From Sapria himalayana (Eukaryota > Streptophyta > Magnoliopsida > Malpighiales > Rafflesiaceae): a stretch of 64,000 nucleotides of DNA. Positions within the stretch are counted from its first letter, which is position 1, and the number at the start of each line of letters is the position of its first letter. The notes beneath the pieces were generated by a model, which made no database searches, was not told the DNA's origin, and saw only the letters and a program-made list of their open reading frames with translations. The stretch spans positions 49,046 through 113,045 of the forward strand of contig JAREIK010002044.1 in NCBI GenBank assembly GCA_029783825.1, given 5' to 3'. Positions 1 to 14,800 of the stretch are shown in pieces. The position numbers and the translations under genes were made by a program.

Positions 1-195
1 TATCTATCTGTCTATCTATCAATCTATTTATCTGTCTATCTATTTATTTATTTATATGTCTATTTGCCTATATATCTTTCTATCTGTCTATCTATCAATC
101 TATATGTCTATCTATCAACTGCCTATCTACCAATCTACCTATCTGTCTATCTATCTATTTGTCTATCTTTCTATCTATCTATAAATCTTTCTATA

Positions 196-226
<31 letters not shown>

Positions 227-2000
227 GTCTATATGTTTATAAGTCTAACTATTATTCTATATATATATATATATTTGTTTAACTATATATATTTCTTTGT
301 ATCTATAAATCTTTTATTTATCTAGCTATCTGACTATCTATGTTTCTATCTATGTGGCTATCTATGTATCTATATATCTATCTATTTAGTTATCTGTCTA
401 TATGTCTATCTATCTATCTATATGTCTATCTGTCTATTTATCTGTCTATATAACTATCTGTATATCTATCTATCTATCTGCATATCTTCTATCTATCTAT
501 CTATCTATCTATCTGTCTGTCTATCTGTCTATATTTATATTTTTATATCTGTCTATCTTTCTATTTGTATATCTTTCTATCTGCCTATTTGTATATCTAT
601 CTATCTATCTTTATATCTATCTATCGATCTCTCTGCCTATCTAGCTATGTGGATATTTATCTATCTGTCTGTGAATGTTTTTATCTTTCTATCGGTTTAT
701 CTATATATCTATCTATCTGCCAATCTACCAATTTGCTTATCTTCCTATCTTTCTCTATATCTAACAATACATCTATCTATCTATCAATCATTCAATCAAT
801 AAATTAATCAATAAATCTATCTATTATATTTATATCTATTTTTTATCTATTTATCTATCTAACTATCTTTATATCTTTCTATCTATCTATTTATCTATCT
901 ACCTATCTAGATATCTGGCTATCTATCTTTCTATATATCTATAAATATGTCAATATATCTTACTATTAATCTTTCTATTTATCTATCTATCTGTCTGTCT
1001 ATCAATCTATCGGTCTATCTGTCTATTTATCTATCTGTCTATCTATCTCTCTATCTTTAAATCTATCTATCTATGTGTCTATCTTTTTATCTATCTATCT
1101 ATCCATTTAATTTCCTATCTTTATATATATATATATATATATATATATGTCTGTCTATCTTTCTGTCTATATATCATTTTATCTATATATGGATCTATTT
1201 GCCTCTCTCACTATCTAGTTATCTATCTGTCTATCTATGAGTCTATCTATCCATCAATCTATCATTCTATCTATGTATCTATCTATCTGCCTATCTATTT
1301 ATTTGTCTATCTATCTATCTGTCTATCTATTTATTTGTCTATCTATCTATCTATCAATATATTTGTCTATCTGTCTTTTTGTATAACTATCTATCTATAT
1401 ATTTGTCTAACTGTCTATTTCTTTATCTGTTTGCCTATCTATCTATCTATCTGTCAATCTCTCTATGTGTATATCTATCTATATGTCTATATGTATATCA
1501 GTCTATTTGTCAATAATCTATATGTCTATCTATCTAACATTCTATCTGTCTATTTATCTATATATGTATCTATCTATCTAATTATTTGTCTGTCTATATG
1601 CTTATCTATCTATCTATCTATATGTCTCTCTGTCTATCAATCTATCTGTCTATATATTTATTTGTCTATCTATTTATTTGTTTATCTATTTATTTGTTTA
1701 TATGTCTATTTGCCTATATAACTATTTGTCTATCTATTTATCTATCTATTTATCTATCAATCTATCTATTTGTCTGTCTATCTAGTCTATCAAATTACCT
1801 ATCTGCCAATCTACCTATATACCTATCTATCTATCTATATATCTGTCTATTTATTTATCTATAAATTTATCTATATGTTTATCCATATATCTATCTTTAT
1901 ATATATGTCTATATGTATATTTGTCTAACTATATATATATATATATATATATATCTATTTAACTTCCTTTCTTTGTATCTATATGTCTAACTATAGATAT

Positions 2001-2039
<39 letters not shown>

Positions 2040-2985
2040 AATCTATCTATCTATCCATCTATTTTACTATCTATTCTGGCTATCTGTGTATCTATCTATC
2101 TATCTATCAATTTGTCTTTCAATCTATTTGTTATCTATCTATCTATCTTTTTGTCTATCTATCAGTCTCTCTATCTATCTTTGTAACTATTTCTATATCT
2201 ATATATTTGTCTATCTATCTATCTATCTGTGTATCTATCTATCTATCTATCTTATATCTGTCAATCAATCAATCAATCTGTATATCTTTCAATCTATCTG
2301 TATATTTGTCTATCAATCAATCAATCAATCTGTCTGTCTATCTTTTTGTCTATCTGTCTATATATTTATCTATCTATGTATTTATTTATCTATCTATGTG
2401 TCTATTTATCTATCTTGAAATTTATCTATCTTTCTATCCATCTATTTATCTATATATCTATCTATCTTTCAATTAGTCTATCTATATATCTGCCTATATA
2501 CATATCTACCTATCTGTCTATTTGTCTATCTATACATCTATCTATATAACTATATAACAATATTTTTATATGTTTATATGTGTATCTATCTAATTGTCTA
2601 ACTATCTATCTATAAATCTATCTATTTATTTATCTGTCTTTCTTTTTATTTATATGTCTAATATATATATATATATATATATATATCCATTTTCTAACTA
2701 TCCATCTAGCTATCTATTAATCAATCATTCAATCAATCAATCAATATAATTATATATCTATCTATTTATCTATCTAACTATATATCTATATATCTATCTA
2801 TCTATCTATTTATCTATCTACCTCTCTAGCTATCTGGCTACCTATATATCTATATATCTATCCATCTATTTCATCTATTAATATGTCTATTTATCTATCT
2901 ATCTCTCTATCTCTCTATTTGTATATCTATCTCTTTGTCTATCTGTCTATCTATATATCTATCTATTTAAATGCCTATATGCCTA

Positions 2986-3022
<37 letters not shown>

Positions 3023-3517
3023 ATCTATCTATATCTATATATCAATATATCTATCTATTAATCTATTTGTCTATCTATCTTTTGCTTATTTATCTATCTA
3101 TCTAACTATCTATCCATCTGTGTATTTGTATAAGTGTCTATCTATCTGTCTATTTGTCTAACTGTCTATCAGTCTATCTGTCTATCTATTTATAATCTAT
3201 ATCTCAATCTTTCTATCTTTCTATTTGTCTATCTGTCTATCTATCTATCTATATAACTATTTATTTATCTGTCTATCTAGTTTTGTGCCAATATGTCTAT
3301 TTGTCTATCGGTCTATCTGTCTCTCTATATATCTGTCTATCTATCTCTCTATATATCTTTCTATCTATCTATTTTTCTATGTATCTATGTAGTATATGGC
3401 TATATGGAAATTTGTCTATCTATCTATCTATCTGTGTATGTATCAATTTGTTTATCTACCCATTTGTTATCCATATATTTATCAATCTATCTTTCTATCC
3501 ATCTATCCAACTATCAT

Positions 3518-3547
3518 CTATCAATAAATCAATCAAACAATAAAAAA

Positions 3548-3582
<35 letters not shown>

Positions 3583-3602
3583 AAATAAATAAATAAATCT
3601 AA
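3518..3602 (+). repeat. (TCAA)n / (AATA)n block inside the TCTA array
   Basis: A short run of AATCAATC words followed by AATAAATA words breaks the TCTA pattern. Similar TCAATC-rich words recur elsewhere in this array, so this is probably a diverged part of the array rather than a separate insertion. Confidence 0.8.
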
Positions 3603-4117
3603 TCTATCTATCTATATATCAATCAATCGCTCAATGAATCTAAATATCTATCTATATATCTATATATCTATCTATCTATCTATATATCTATCTATATATC
3701 TATCAATATATCCATCAAACGATATATATGCATATATGGCTATCTGTATATCTATCTATCTATCTGTCAATTTATCTATCTTTCTATATGTCTATCTATA
3801 TATCTATAAATCTACCAATCTGTGAATCTGCCTATTTGCCAATATATCTATATGTCTATCTCTCTGTCTTTCTATCTATCTATAAATTTATCTATATGTC
3901 AATCTAACAATCTAGGTATATGACTATATGTGTATTATCTACCTGTCTATCTATCTATATAACTATTTAGTTGTCTATCTTTCTATCTTCTATATGTCTA
4001 ACTATATATATATATCTATCTATCTAACTATCCATCCATCTATCCATCAATCAATCATTCAATCAATAACTGAATCAAAAAATCAATCAATTTATCTATT
4101 TATCTTTCTAAATATCT

Positions 4118-4153
<36 letters not shown>

Positions 4154-4414
4154 ATCTATTTATCTATCAACCTATATAGTTATCTAGCTATCTATGTATC
4201 TATATATCTATCAATATGTCTATCTGTCAATCTGTCTAATTATCTATCAATTTATCTGTCTATCTGTCTGTCTCTCTGTCTATCTGACTATCTGTCTATC
4301 TATCTATCTATATGTGATTATCTCTTTTTATCTATCTATCTGTCTGTCTGTCTATCTATCTATCTATTTAATTGCTTATTGCCTAACTATCTTTCTGACT
4401 ATATATATAAATAA

Positions 4415-4450
<36 letters not shown>

Positions 4451-5331
4451 ATTTTTTATATATCTGTCTATCTATCGATATATCTATTTATCTATCTAAT
4501 TATCTATATGCCTATCTGGCTATCTAGCTATCTATCTATAAATCTTTTAGTCTATGAATCTATCTATCTATTTGTCTATCTATCTATCTATTTGTCTATC
4601 TGTTTATTTATCAATCTATCTATCTATATGCCAATCTATCTTTTAATATATATTTTATTCTTTTTGTCTCTTTGTCTATCTATCTATCAATCTTTCTATG
4701 AATGTGTCAGTGCATTTTTTTTCCGATTTATCCATATATCTTTCAATCTATCGGCCTATACGTCTAACTGTCTATCTATCTTTCTTTTTATCTATATGTC
4801 TATTTATTTATCAATCTATCTGTATATCTATCTATTTATCTGTCTATCTGTCTATATGTCTATCTGTCTATAATATATATGTCTATTTATTTTTCTATCT
4901 ATCTATCTGTGTATCTATCTATATATCAATCTATCAATTTGTCTATCCATCTATCTATCTGTCTAATTATCTATCTAGCTATCTATAGATCTATCTCTTT
5001 GTCTATATGTCTATCTGTCTAACTATCTATCTATCTATCTATTTATCTCTCTATCTGTCTATCTATTTATTTGTTTATATGTCTATTTGTGTATTTATCT
5101 GTCAATATATCTATTTGCATATATATATATATATATATATATTTATCTATCTATCTATCTGTTTGTCTAACTACTTATCTACCTATCACCTAACTACCTA
5201 CCTATCTATCTGTCTATCTATCTATCTATAAATTAGTCTAAATGTCTATTGCCTATCATATATATATATATATATATATATCTGTTAATCTATCTATCTA
5301 AATCTATAACTATAGATATAGATATAGATAT

Positions 5332-5371
<40 letters not shown>

Positions 5372-6301
5372 CTCTCTCTCTATTTATCTATCTTTTTTTC
5401 TAATTATCTATCTGGCTATCTAGATATCTATCTATCTATTTATCTATCTATCAAACAATCTGCCTATCTATCAATCTATCAAACTGCCTATATATCTATC
5501 TGTTATCTGTATATATATCTATCTATCTATCTTTGTATCTATCTATTAATCTATCAATCTGTCTATCTGTCAATTTGTCTATCTACCTATTTGTATATCT
5601 GTGTATCAGTCAATCAATCAATCAATCTATCTTCTATCTGTCAATCAATAAATCAAATCTATCTATTTGTTTATCTATCTATTTATCTATTTGTCTATCT
5701 GTCTTTCTGTATATCTATTTATCTATCCGTCTATGTGTAAATTTGACTAATTGTCTAATTATATATCTCTCTATATATCTAACTATCAATCTATTTATCT
5801 ATTTATCTATTATCTATCTATTGATCTATCTATCTATCTATATACCTATCCATTGATCTATCTGCCTATCTGGCATTCTGGCTATCTATCTATCTATCTA
5901 TCTGATCAGTCTGTCAATCTGTCTATCTATATATATGTATGTCATTCTATCTATCTAGCTATATATATGTCTATTTGCCAATCTGCCTATCTACCTTTCT
6001 ATATATCTATCTATATATATGTATTTTATCTTTCAATATATAAATCCATCTATATGTCTATATAACTATGTATATGTATATATGTGTATCTATGTAACTG
6101 TCTATCTATCTATCTATCTTCTTTCTTTCTATTTATCTATCTATCTTTCTATCTATTTATATGTCTAATTATATATAGATATATAGATATATATATATAT
6201 ATCTATTTATCTACCTATTCATCTATCTATTTATCAATCAAGCATTCAATCTATAAATCAATCAATAAAATTATAATCTATCTATATATCTACCTATTTA
6301 T

Positions 6302-6348
<47 letters not shown>

Positions 6349-7368
6349 ATCACCTATCTAGATATATGGCTTTTTATCTATCTATATATCTATAAATCTG
6401 TCTATCTGTTAATTTATCAATCTGTCGATTTTCTATCTATCTATGTATCTATCTGTATGTCTATCTGACTATCTATCTATCTACCTATCTATCTATGTGT
6501 CTATCTCTTTATCTATCTATTTAATTGCATTTATACCTAACTATCTATATGTATATAAATATATATATAGATATATATATATATATATATATATCTGTCT
6601 GTCTATCTATTTAGATATTTATTTGGCTATCTATATATCTATCTGCATATATGGTTATCAAAGCTATCTGTCTATCTATCTATCAGTCTATTTTTCAATA
6701 TTTATATGAGTCTATCTGTCTATCTGTTAATCAGTCTATCTGTCAATCAGTCTATTTACTATTTGTCTTTCTACTTATATATCTATCTTTCTGTCTGTCT
6801 ATCTATCATTTTATCTATATATTTGTCTATCATTCTATCTGTCTTTCTATCTATATGTATATCTGTCTATCTATATATCTATCTATTTGTCTTTTTGTAT
6901 TTTTGTCTATTTGTCTATCTATCTATCTATGTCTGTCTTAATCTGTCTATCTATTTAACTATCTATCTGTCTATCTGTCAATCTGTCTATTTGTATATAT
7001 TTCTATAAATTATATGTCTATCTTTATATCTTTATATGTGTCTATCTGTCTATCTATCTATCTGGCTATCTATTTATTTATCTAACTATTTATCTGCCAA
7101 TATATTTATCTTTTTTTCTTTCTTTTTATATATCTGTTTATCTATCTCTCTATTTATCTGTCTATCAATCTCTCTGTCTATTTGTTTATATGTCTATTTG
7201 TGTGTCTTTCTATCCATCTATCTATCTATTTGTCTCACTATCAATCTATTAATCTATCTATCTATCTAACTATCTGTCTATCTGTCAATCTATCTATTTA
7301 TAAATCTGTCTATATGTCTATCTATCAATCTGTCTATTTATAAATCTGTTTATATGTCTATCTATCAA

Positions 7369-7419
<51 letters not shown>

Positions 7420-10400
7420 GTATAAATGTCTATCTGTCTTAAGGTTTATCTATATATATATCTGTTTATCTATCTATCTTTTTTTCTGTCTTTTGTCTAA
7501 CTATATATATATATATATTATCTCTATCTATCTATTTATTTATTTTGCTATCTATCTTTCTGGCTATGTGTGTATCTATCAATCTGTCTATCTATCTATT
7601 TGTTATCTATAAATCTTTCTATCTATCTCTCAATTTTACAATCTAACTATCCGTGCATCTTCTATCTATGTATCTATCTATATGACTGTCTTTCTATTTG
7701 TCTAGCAGTCTATCTATCTATTTATCTTTCTATCTATTTGTCTATTTGTCTATCAATTTATCTATCTATCTATGTGTCTAAATATCTATTTGTCTATTTC
7801 TATATATGTCAATCTATCTATCTTCTAACTTTCTATCTATCTATATGTCTAATTTTCAATCTGTATATCTATTTATCTGTCTTCTAACTATCTATCAATC
7901 TTTCTTTCAAAATATCTAACTATATGACTAACCTTATATCTATCTATGTGTCTATCTATCTATCTATCTATATATATGTCTATATGTCTATCTGTCTATA
8001 TATCTATCTATCTATCTGTCTATCTGTCTATATATCTATCTATCTATCTTTTTATCTTTTTATCTATCTATATGTCTATCTATCTGTTTGTCTATATGTC
8101 TAAATTTCATTTTGTCTATCTGTCTATATATCTAGCTATCTATATGTATATATCACTATTTTTTTATCTATCTATCTATCTAAAAGTCCATCTTTCTATT
8201 TATCTATCTCTCTATTTATCTATCTATTTATATGAATATCTATCTATCTGTCAATCTCTCTATCTCTCTGTCTGTGTGTTTATCTATCTATGTGTTTATG
8301 TGTCTATCTGTCTATCTGTTTATCTATCTATCTATCTAGATGTCTATCTATCTATCTATCTATATCGCTATCTATCATTCTATCTATCTATTTATCAGTT
8401 TGTCTAACTGTATATTTATCAATTTATCTATTTATTTATCTATCTATTTGTCTATCTTTCTATCTATTTGTCAATCTATCTACCTGTCTATCTCTCTATC
8501 TCTCTATCTATCTATCTATTTATCAGTCTACCTACCTATCTATCTATCTATTAATCTTTCTTTCTTTCTATTTGTTTATCTGACTATCTGTCAATCTGAC
8601 TATCTGTCTATCTTACTATTTAACTATTTATCTATAAATCAATCTATCTGTCTATCTTTCTCTTTATCTTCCTTTATGTTTATCTGTTGATCTATCTATC
8701 TGTCTATCTATTTTTTTATCTGTCTATCTAACATTCTAACTATCTATCAAATCTATCTATATGTCAATGTATCTATCTAGTATATATGTCTGTCTATCTA
8801 TCTGTATATTTGTCTATATATATTTTTGTTTATATTTTTATCTGTCTAACTATCTATCTTTATATCTATCTATTTGTCTATCTATTTATTTATCTATCTA
8901 ACTATACATCTAACTCTCTATGTTATTGTCTCTATATCTATCTATCTGACTACACTCTATTTGTTTATCTATCTATCGGTCAATCTATCTATCTTTTTAT
9001 CAATCTAACTTTTGATCTATCTATCTATGTATCTATTTTCCTATCTATCTATTTATCTATCTATCAGTATGTCTGTCTATCTCTCTATTTCTCTATATTT
9101 CTATCTATTTTACTATCTATCTAACTATATATCATTCTATCTCGCTATCTGTCTATTAGTCTATTTATCTATATGTAGACCTATTTATTTGTGTATATAT
9201 ATATATATATATATCTATATATCTATCTATCTATTAATAAATCTATTTATATGTGTATATGTTTATATATCTATCAATATGTGTGTATATATCTCTCTCT
9301 CTATATTTCTGTCTATCTTTCTATTTGTCTATCTATCTATCTATCTATCTGACTATATATATATTTATCTATCTATATATATATATATCTATTATCTATC
9401 TATTTATCTATCTATTTATCTATCTGTCTATCCATCTAATGTTATATCTATCTATTTATATATCTTTCTATCTATCTATTTGTCTATCTATGTATCTATC
9501 TGTCTGTCTATATATCTATTTGTTAATCTATATATCTGCCTATCTATTTATATGTCTATATGTCTATTTGTTTATTTATTTATATTACTATCTAGTTATT
9601 TGTCTATCTATCTATCTGTCTATCTTTATGTCAATCTATCTATCTGTCTGTCTGTCAATCTGTCTATATGTATATCTATCTATCTATCTATCTTTTTATC
9701 TTTCTATTTATATTCTATCTATCTATCTATATGAATATTTGACTACCTGTCTAACTTTCTATCTATATATCTGTCAATCAATCAATCTATCTGTATATTT
9801 GTCAATCTATCTATATGTCTACCTATATATTTGTCTATCAGTCCATCTATTTATCTATATGTCTATATATCAATAAGTCTATCAGGTCTATTTGTATATT
9901 AAGTCTATATATTTATCTGTTTCTATATCTATTTATCTATCTATTTGTGTATATGTCTATCAGTCTATCTAACTATCTGTCTATCTTCTTATCTTCCTAT
10001 CTACATATATGCCTATCTATCTATCTATCTATCTTTCTGTCTATCTTTCTTTCTATCTATATGTCTATCTTTCTATATATCTATCAGTCTATTTTTCTAT
10101 CTCTCGATATTTTTTCATTCTTCCTATCAATCTATCAATCTATCTATTTGGCTATCTATATATCTATCTGTTTGTCTGTCTATTTGTTTTACTATCTATC
10201 AGCCTATCTATATATCTGTCAATCTACCTATCTGCCTAAATGTAGACCAGGCTTTCTGTCTATCTGCCTATTTATTTGTCTACTATCTATATGCCTATTA
10301 TTCTATCTGTCTATCTATCTATCTATCTATTTGTCAATCTGTCTATCTGACTCTGTATCTATATGTATAACTATATATATATATATATCTGTCTATTTGT

Positions 10401-10702
10401 CTATCTATCTATTTATTAATATGTATATCTTCTATCTATCTATCTAACTGTATGTCTGTCTATCTTTCTATCTATCTATTTGTATGTCTATCTGTTAATC
10501 AGCCTATCTATCTGTCCGTCCGTCTATCTACCTAACTACCTATATGCCTATTTATCTATCTAACTGTCTATCTATCTTTGATGATCGATCTATAAATCTA
10601 TCTATATATCTATCTATCTATCTATTTATGTATATGTCTATATATCTATCTTTATAACTATCTATATATCTATTTTTCTATCTATCTTTTTGTCTAACTA
10701 TC

Positions 10703-10707
<5 letters not shown>

Positions 10708-10756
<49 letters not shown>
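10708..10756. repeat. (TA)n microsatellite
   Basis: An almost pure TA run of about 50 bp, one of the longest of many (TA)n runs embedded in the TCTA array. It is followed by TCTA words and then by the recurring TCAATCAATCATTCAAT signature near 10790. Confidence 0.9.
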
Positions 10757-10759
<3 letters not shown>

Positions 10760-10860
10760 CTATCTATCTATCCATATATGTATTTATCAATCAATCATTC
10801 AATAAATAAATAAATCAATCTATCTATCTATTTATTTATATATTTATCTATCTTTAAAGA

Positions 10861-10884
10861 TACACACACACACACACACAATAG

Positions 10885-10926
<42 letters not shown>

Positions 10927-10952
10927 CTCTCTCTCTCTCTCTCTCTTTCTAT
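10861..10952. repeat. Compound microsatellite (AC)n-(TA)n-(TC)n
   Basis: Three adjacent dinucleotide runs: ACACAC, then TATATA, then TCTCTC. They are separated by a few bases only and lie inside the TCTA array. Confidence 0.9.
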
Positions 10953-11658
10953 TGGACTATCTGGCTATCTATCTATGTATATATCAAAAAATTAATATAT
11001 CTATCCATCTGTCAATTTGTCTATATGTTTGTCTATTTCTCTATCTATCTCTCTCTCTATTATTCAATTTATCTATTTATCTGTATGTCTTTTTATTTAT
11101 CTATCCATCTATCTACCTGTCTATCTGCCTATCCATCTATCTTTCTATCTATCAATCTATTTGTCTATCTATCTATCTGTATGTCTATCTATCTATCTGT
11201 ATATTTGTGGATCGATCTAACTATATATATATATATATAATCTATCTTTCTATCTTTCTATATGTCTATTTGTTTATTTGTCTACTTATTTAATTATCTA
11301 ACTAATTATCTATCTATTTGTCTATCTGACTATCTGAATATCTATCTATCTGTCTATCAGTATATCTATCTATATGTATATCTTTCTATATATCTATCTA
11401 TCTATCTATTTATCGATTTGCCTATCTACATATCTATATATTTGTCTATGTGTCTGTCTATCTATCTATCTGCCTACCTACCTACCTATCTATCTATCTT
11501 TCTGTCTATCTATCTATTTGTCTATCTGTCTATCTACCTATTTGTCTATTTGTTTATTTATCTATCTGACTATCTAACTATCTTTCTTTATTTTTATTTA
11601 TCTATCTATCTATCTATCTTCCTATTTTTCAATCTATTTATATATCTTTATATTTATA

Positions 11659-11688
11659 TATCTTTCAATTTACATAGATAGAAAGATA
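11659..11688. repeat. Fold-back at the array polarity switch
   Basis: Arms TATCTTTC and GAAAGATA (8 bp, perfect) flank a 14-base spacer exactly where the array changes from TCTA to TAGA reading on the + strand. The short inverted repeat marks the junction of two oppositely oriented array blocks. Confidence 0.7.
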
Positions 11689-12109
11689 GTCATATAGATA
11701 GATAGACAGATAGACAAGTTGAGAGATAGTTAGATAGACAAAAGATTTATTTGAAAGATAAACAGCTAATCAGATAGACTGAAAGATAGAAAAACAAATA
11801 TATAGATAGATAGATTTACATATAGACAAATAGGTAGATAGATACATATATAGATTGATAGATAAATAGACAGATATACACATAGAAATATAGCCAAATA
11901 GGTAGATCAAATAGATCTAAATATACACAGATAAATAGATAGAGAGAAAGCTTTATAGACTAATAGGCAAATAGATAGATAGGTAAATATATAAATATAT
12001 TAATCGATAGATAGATAGATAGATAGATTGATTGATTAATTGACAAACAGACAAACTAACAAAGAGACAAAAAGATAGATAGATAGACACACACAGAAAA
12101 ATAGGCAGA

Positions 12110-14270
12110 TAGATATATAGACAAATAAACACACACACACACACACACAGAAAGTCACATAGACAGATAAATAGACAAACACACAAACACACAGATAGAT
12201 AGATAGATAGACAAATAGATTGATTGATAGATAGATAGGTAGGTAGATAAAGGATAGACGCAGAGAGATAGACATTTAGAAAGATAGATAGACATATAGA
12301 CAAATAGAAAAATAGATAGATAGACATATAGAAAAATTGATAAATAGATAGACAAGCAGTTAGATAAGAGATATACTAATAAACAGATAGAAAGATTGAC
12401 AGATAGACAAATAGAGAGAGACAAATTAATAGAAAATACATATAGACATATTGATAGATAGACTGATAGACAAATAGACAAATAAATAGATAGACAAATA
12501 GATAGATAGATAGATAAATATACATGTAGATAGTTAAAATGATAGATAGATAGACAGATAGAGAAATGATACATAGATATATAGATAGATAGACAAATAC
12601 ACTAATAGATAGATAGATAGACAGATATATAGATAGATAGACAGATAGATAGCTAGATAGATTGATAGATAGACAGATAGATAAATAGATAAATAGAATA
12701 AAAGATAGTTATATATATAGATCGATAGATAGACAGATAGAAAGATATAAAGATAGATATATAGATAGTTAGTTAGATAAACAAATAGATAGAAAGACAA
12801 ATAGAGAGACAAATAGATAGATAGATATATATATTTATCTAACAATATAGATAGTTAGATACATGCATACAGACAGAAAATTCATAGGCAAACAAATAAT
12901 AAGACAGACATACAGATATACAAATAAAGAGATAGACAATTAGATAGATAAATAGATAGATCTATTGATAGATATAAAGATAGATAGATAAACCATATAG
13001 ACAGATTGAGAGAAAGAGATATAGACATATAGACAGACAGATAGATATACAGCTAAATAGATAGACAGATAGATATATAGACATATACACAAATAGAAAG
13101 ATAGAAAGATTCTCACATTGAATGATAGAAAGATAGAAAGTAGATAGAAAAAGAGATGAATCTATAAATAGATAGCTAGATTGAGATATAGACATATATG
13201 CCATATAAATAGATACATAGATAAACAGATAGACAGATAGATCGATTGATAGATTGACAAATAGAAAGATAGGCAGATAGATAGATCGTCAGATAGATTG
13301 ATAGATAAATAGACAAATAGACAAATAGACAGATAGACAGATAGATAGATATATAGATAGATAGGCAAATATATAGATGGATAGATAAATAAATAGACAA
13401 ATAGATACATAGACAGATAGACAAATAGATAAATAGACAGATAGACATATAGACAAATAGATAGATTGACTGATAGACAATTAGATAAACAGACAAATAG
13501 ACATATACACAAATAGAAAGATACAAAGATAATCAGATAATTAGATAGAAAGATAGACAAGTAAATAGATAAAAAGATAAATTGCAAAATAGATAGACAA
13601 ATAGAGAGATAGAACAAGAGACCATATAGATAGATAGACAGATAGACAAATAGAAAGAAAGACAGGTAAACATATGGACAGATAGACAGATAAAGAGATA
13701 GACAGGTCTATAGTAAAATAGATATAAAGAAAGAACGATAATTTGATAGATAGACAAATAGACAAATAAAAAGATAGACAGATTGATTGATTGATAAACA
13801 GATAGACAGGCGCACATATAGATAGAAGACAGATAGACAAAAATATAAATAGACAAATTGTCAGATAGATGGATTGATGGATAGATAGGTAGATAGACAG
13901 ACAAACAGATAGAAAGATAGATACATAGAAGACAGATAGACATATATACAGATAGTTAGATACACAGCTAAATAGATAAATAGATAGACAAATAAATAGA
14001 TACATATATAGACAGATAGACAGATATACAGATGGACAAAAAGATAGATAGCCAGATCGACAGATAGATAGATAAATAGATAGATAGTCAGCTAGACAGA
14101 GAGACAAATAGACAGATAAATAAAAAGTTAAATGGATAGACAAATAAATAGATATATAGATAGATAGATAGATAAGATAGATTGATAGAATGATAGATAG
14201 ACAAATAGGAAGATAGATAGATTGACAGATAGACTGATAGATAGATAGACAGACAGATAGATAGACAGAC

Positions 14271-14305
<35 letters not shown>

Positions 14306-14800
14306 CAAATAGAAATATACATGAATAGATAGATAGAAAGATACTCAGATAATTATATAGACAGCTAGACAAGTAGATTAATAAAAAGATAAACCAAGAA
14401 ACAAATAGATAGTTAGAGATATAGACAGATAGACCATATAAATAGATTGTCAGATAAACAAATAGATAGATAGCTAGTTAGATTGATGGATAGATAGACA
14501 GATAGAGAGAGAGATAGATAGATATATTGACAGATAGACATATTGATAAATAGATAGATAAATAGATAGACAGATAGATAGATAGATAGACAGATAGACA
14601 GATAGATAAATAGACAGATACACAGATACATAGATAGACAGATACATAGATAAACAAATAAATAAATATACAGATAGACAGATACACAGAAACAAAGATA
14701 GACAGATACATAGATAGACAGATAAATAGATATACAGATAGACAGATAAATAGATATACAGATAGACAAATAGTCATATATATAGATAGACAAATAGACA
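12110..14800 (-). repeat. Higher-order unit 1 of the inverted GATA array
   Basis: Matching landmarks link this unit to 14800-17050. CACACA/GTCACATA lies at 12154 and 14821, TACATGTA at 12521 and 15205, TTCTCACATTGAATGATAG near 13110 and 15351, and ATACTCAGATAATTATATAG at 14341 and 16551. The offset drops from about 2.68 kb to 2.24 kb between 12.58 and 13.08 kb, so unit 1 holds about 440 bp that unit 2 lacks. Confidence 0.8.

Larger units (their letters stand above)
1..11670 (+). repeat. Degenerate TCTA/TGTC (GATA/GACA) microsatellite array, TCTA polarity
   Basis: The whole stretch is built from TCTA words with frequent TCTG, TTTA, TCAA and ACTA variants, interrupted by pure (TA)n runs of 20-50 bp. 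On the other strand this is GATA/GACA. It begins before the window. The + strand lacks stop codons in all frames over hundreds of bases because TCT-ATC-TAT-CTA reads Ser-Ile-Tyr-Leu in every frame, so the long open frames here are not genes. The mixed variants show an old array that has accumulated substitutions, while local blocks of (TA)n followed by TCAATCAATC words recur, hinting at a longer repeating unit. Confidence 0.95.
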
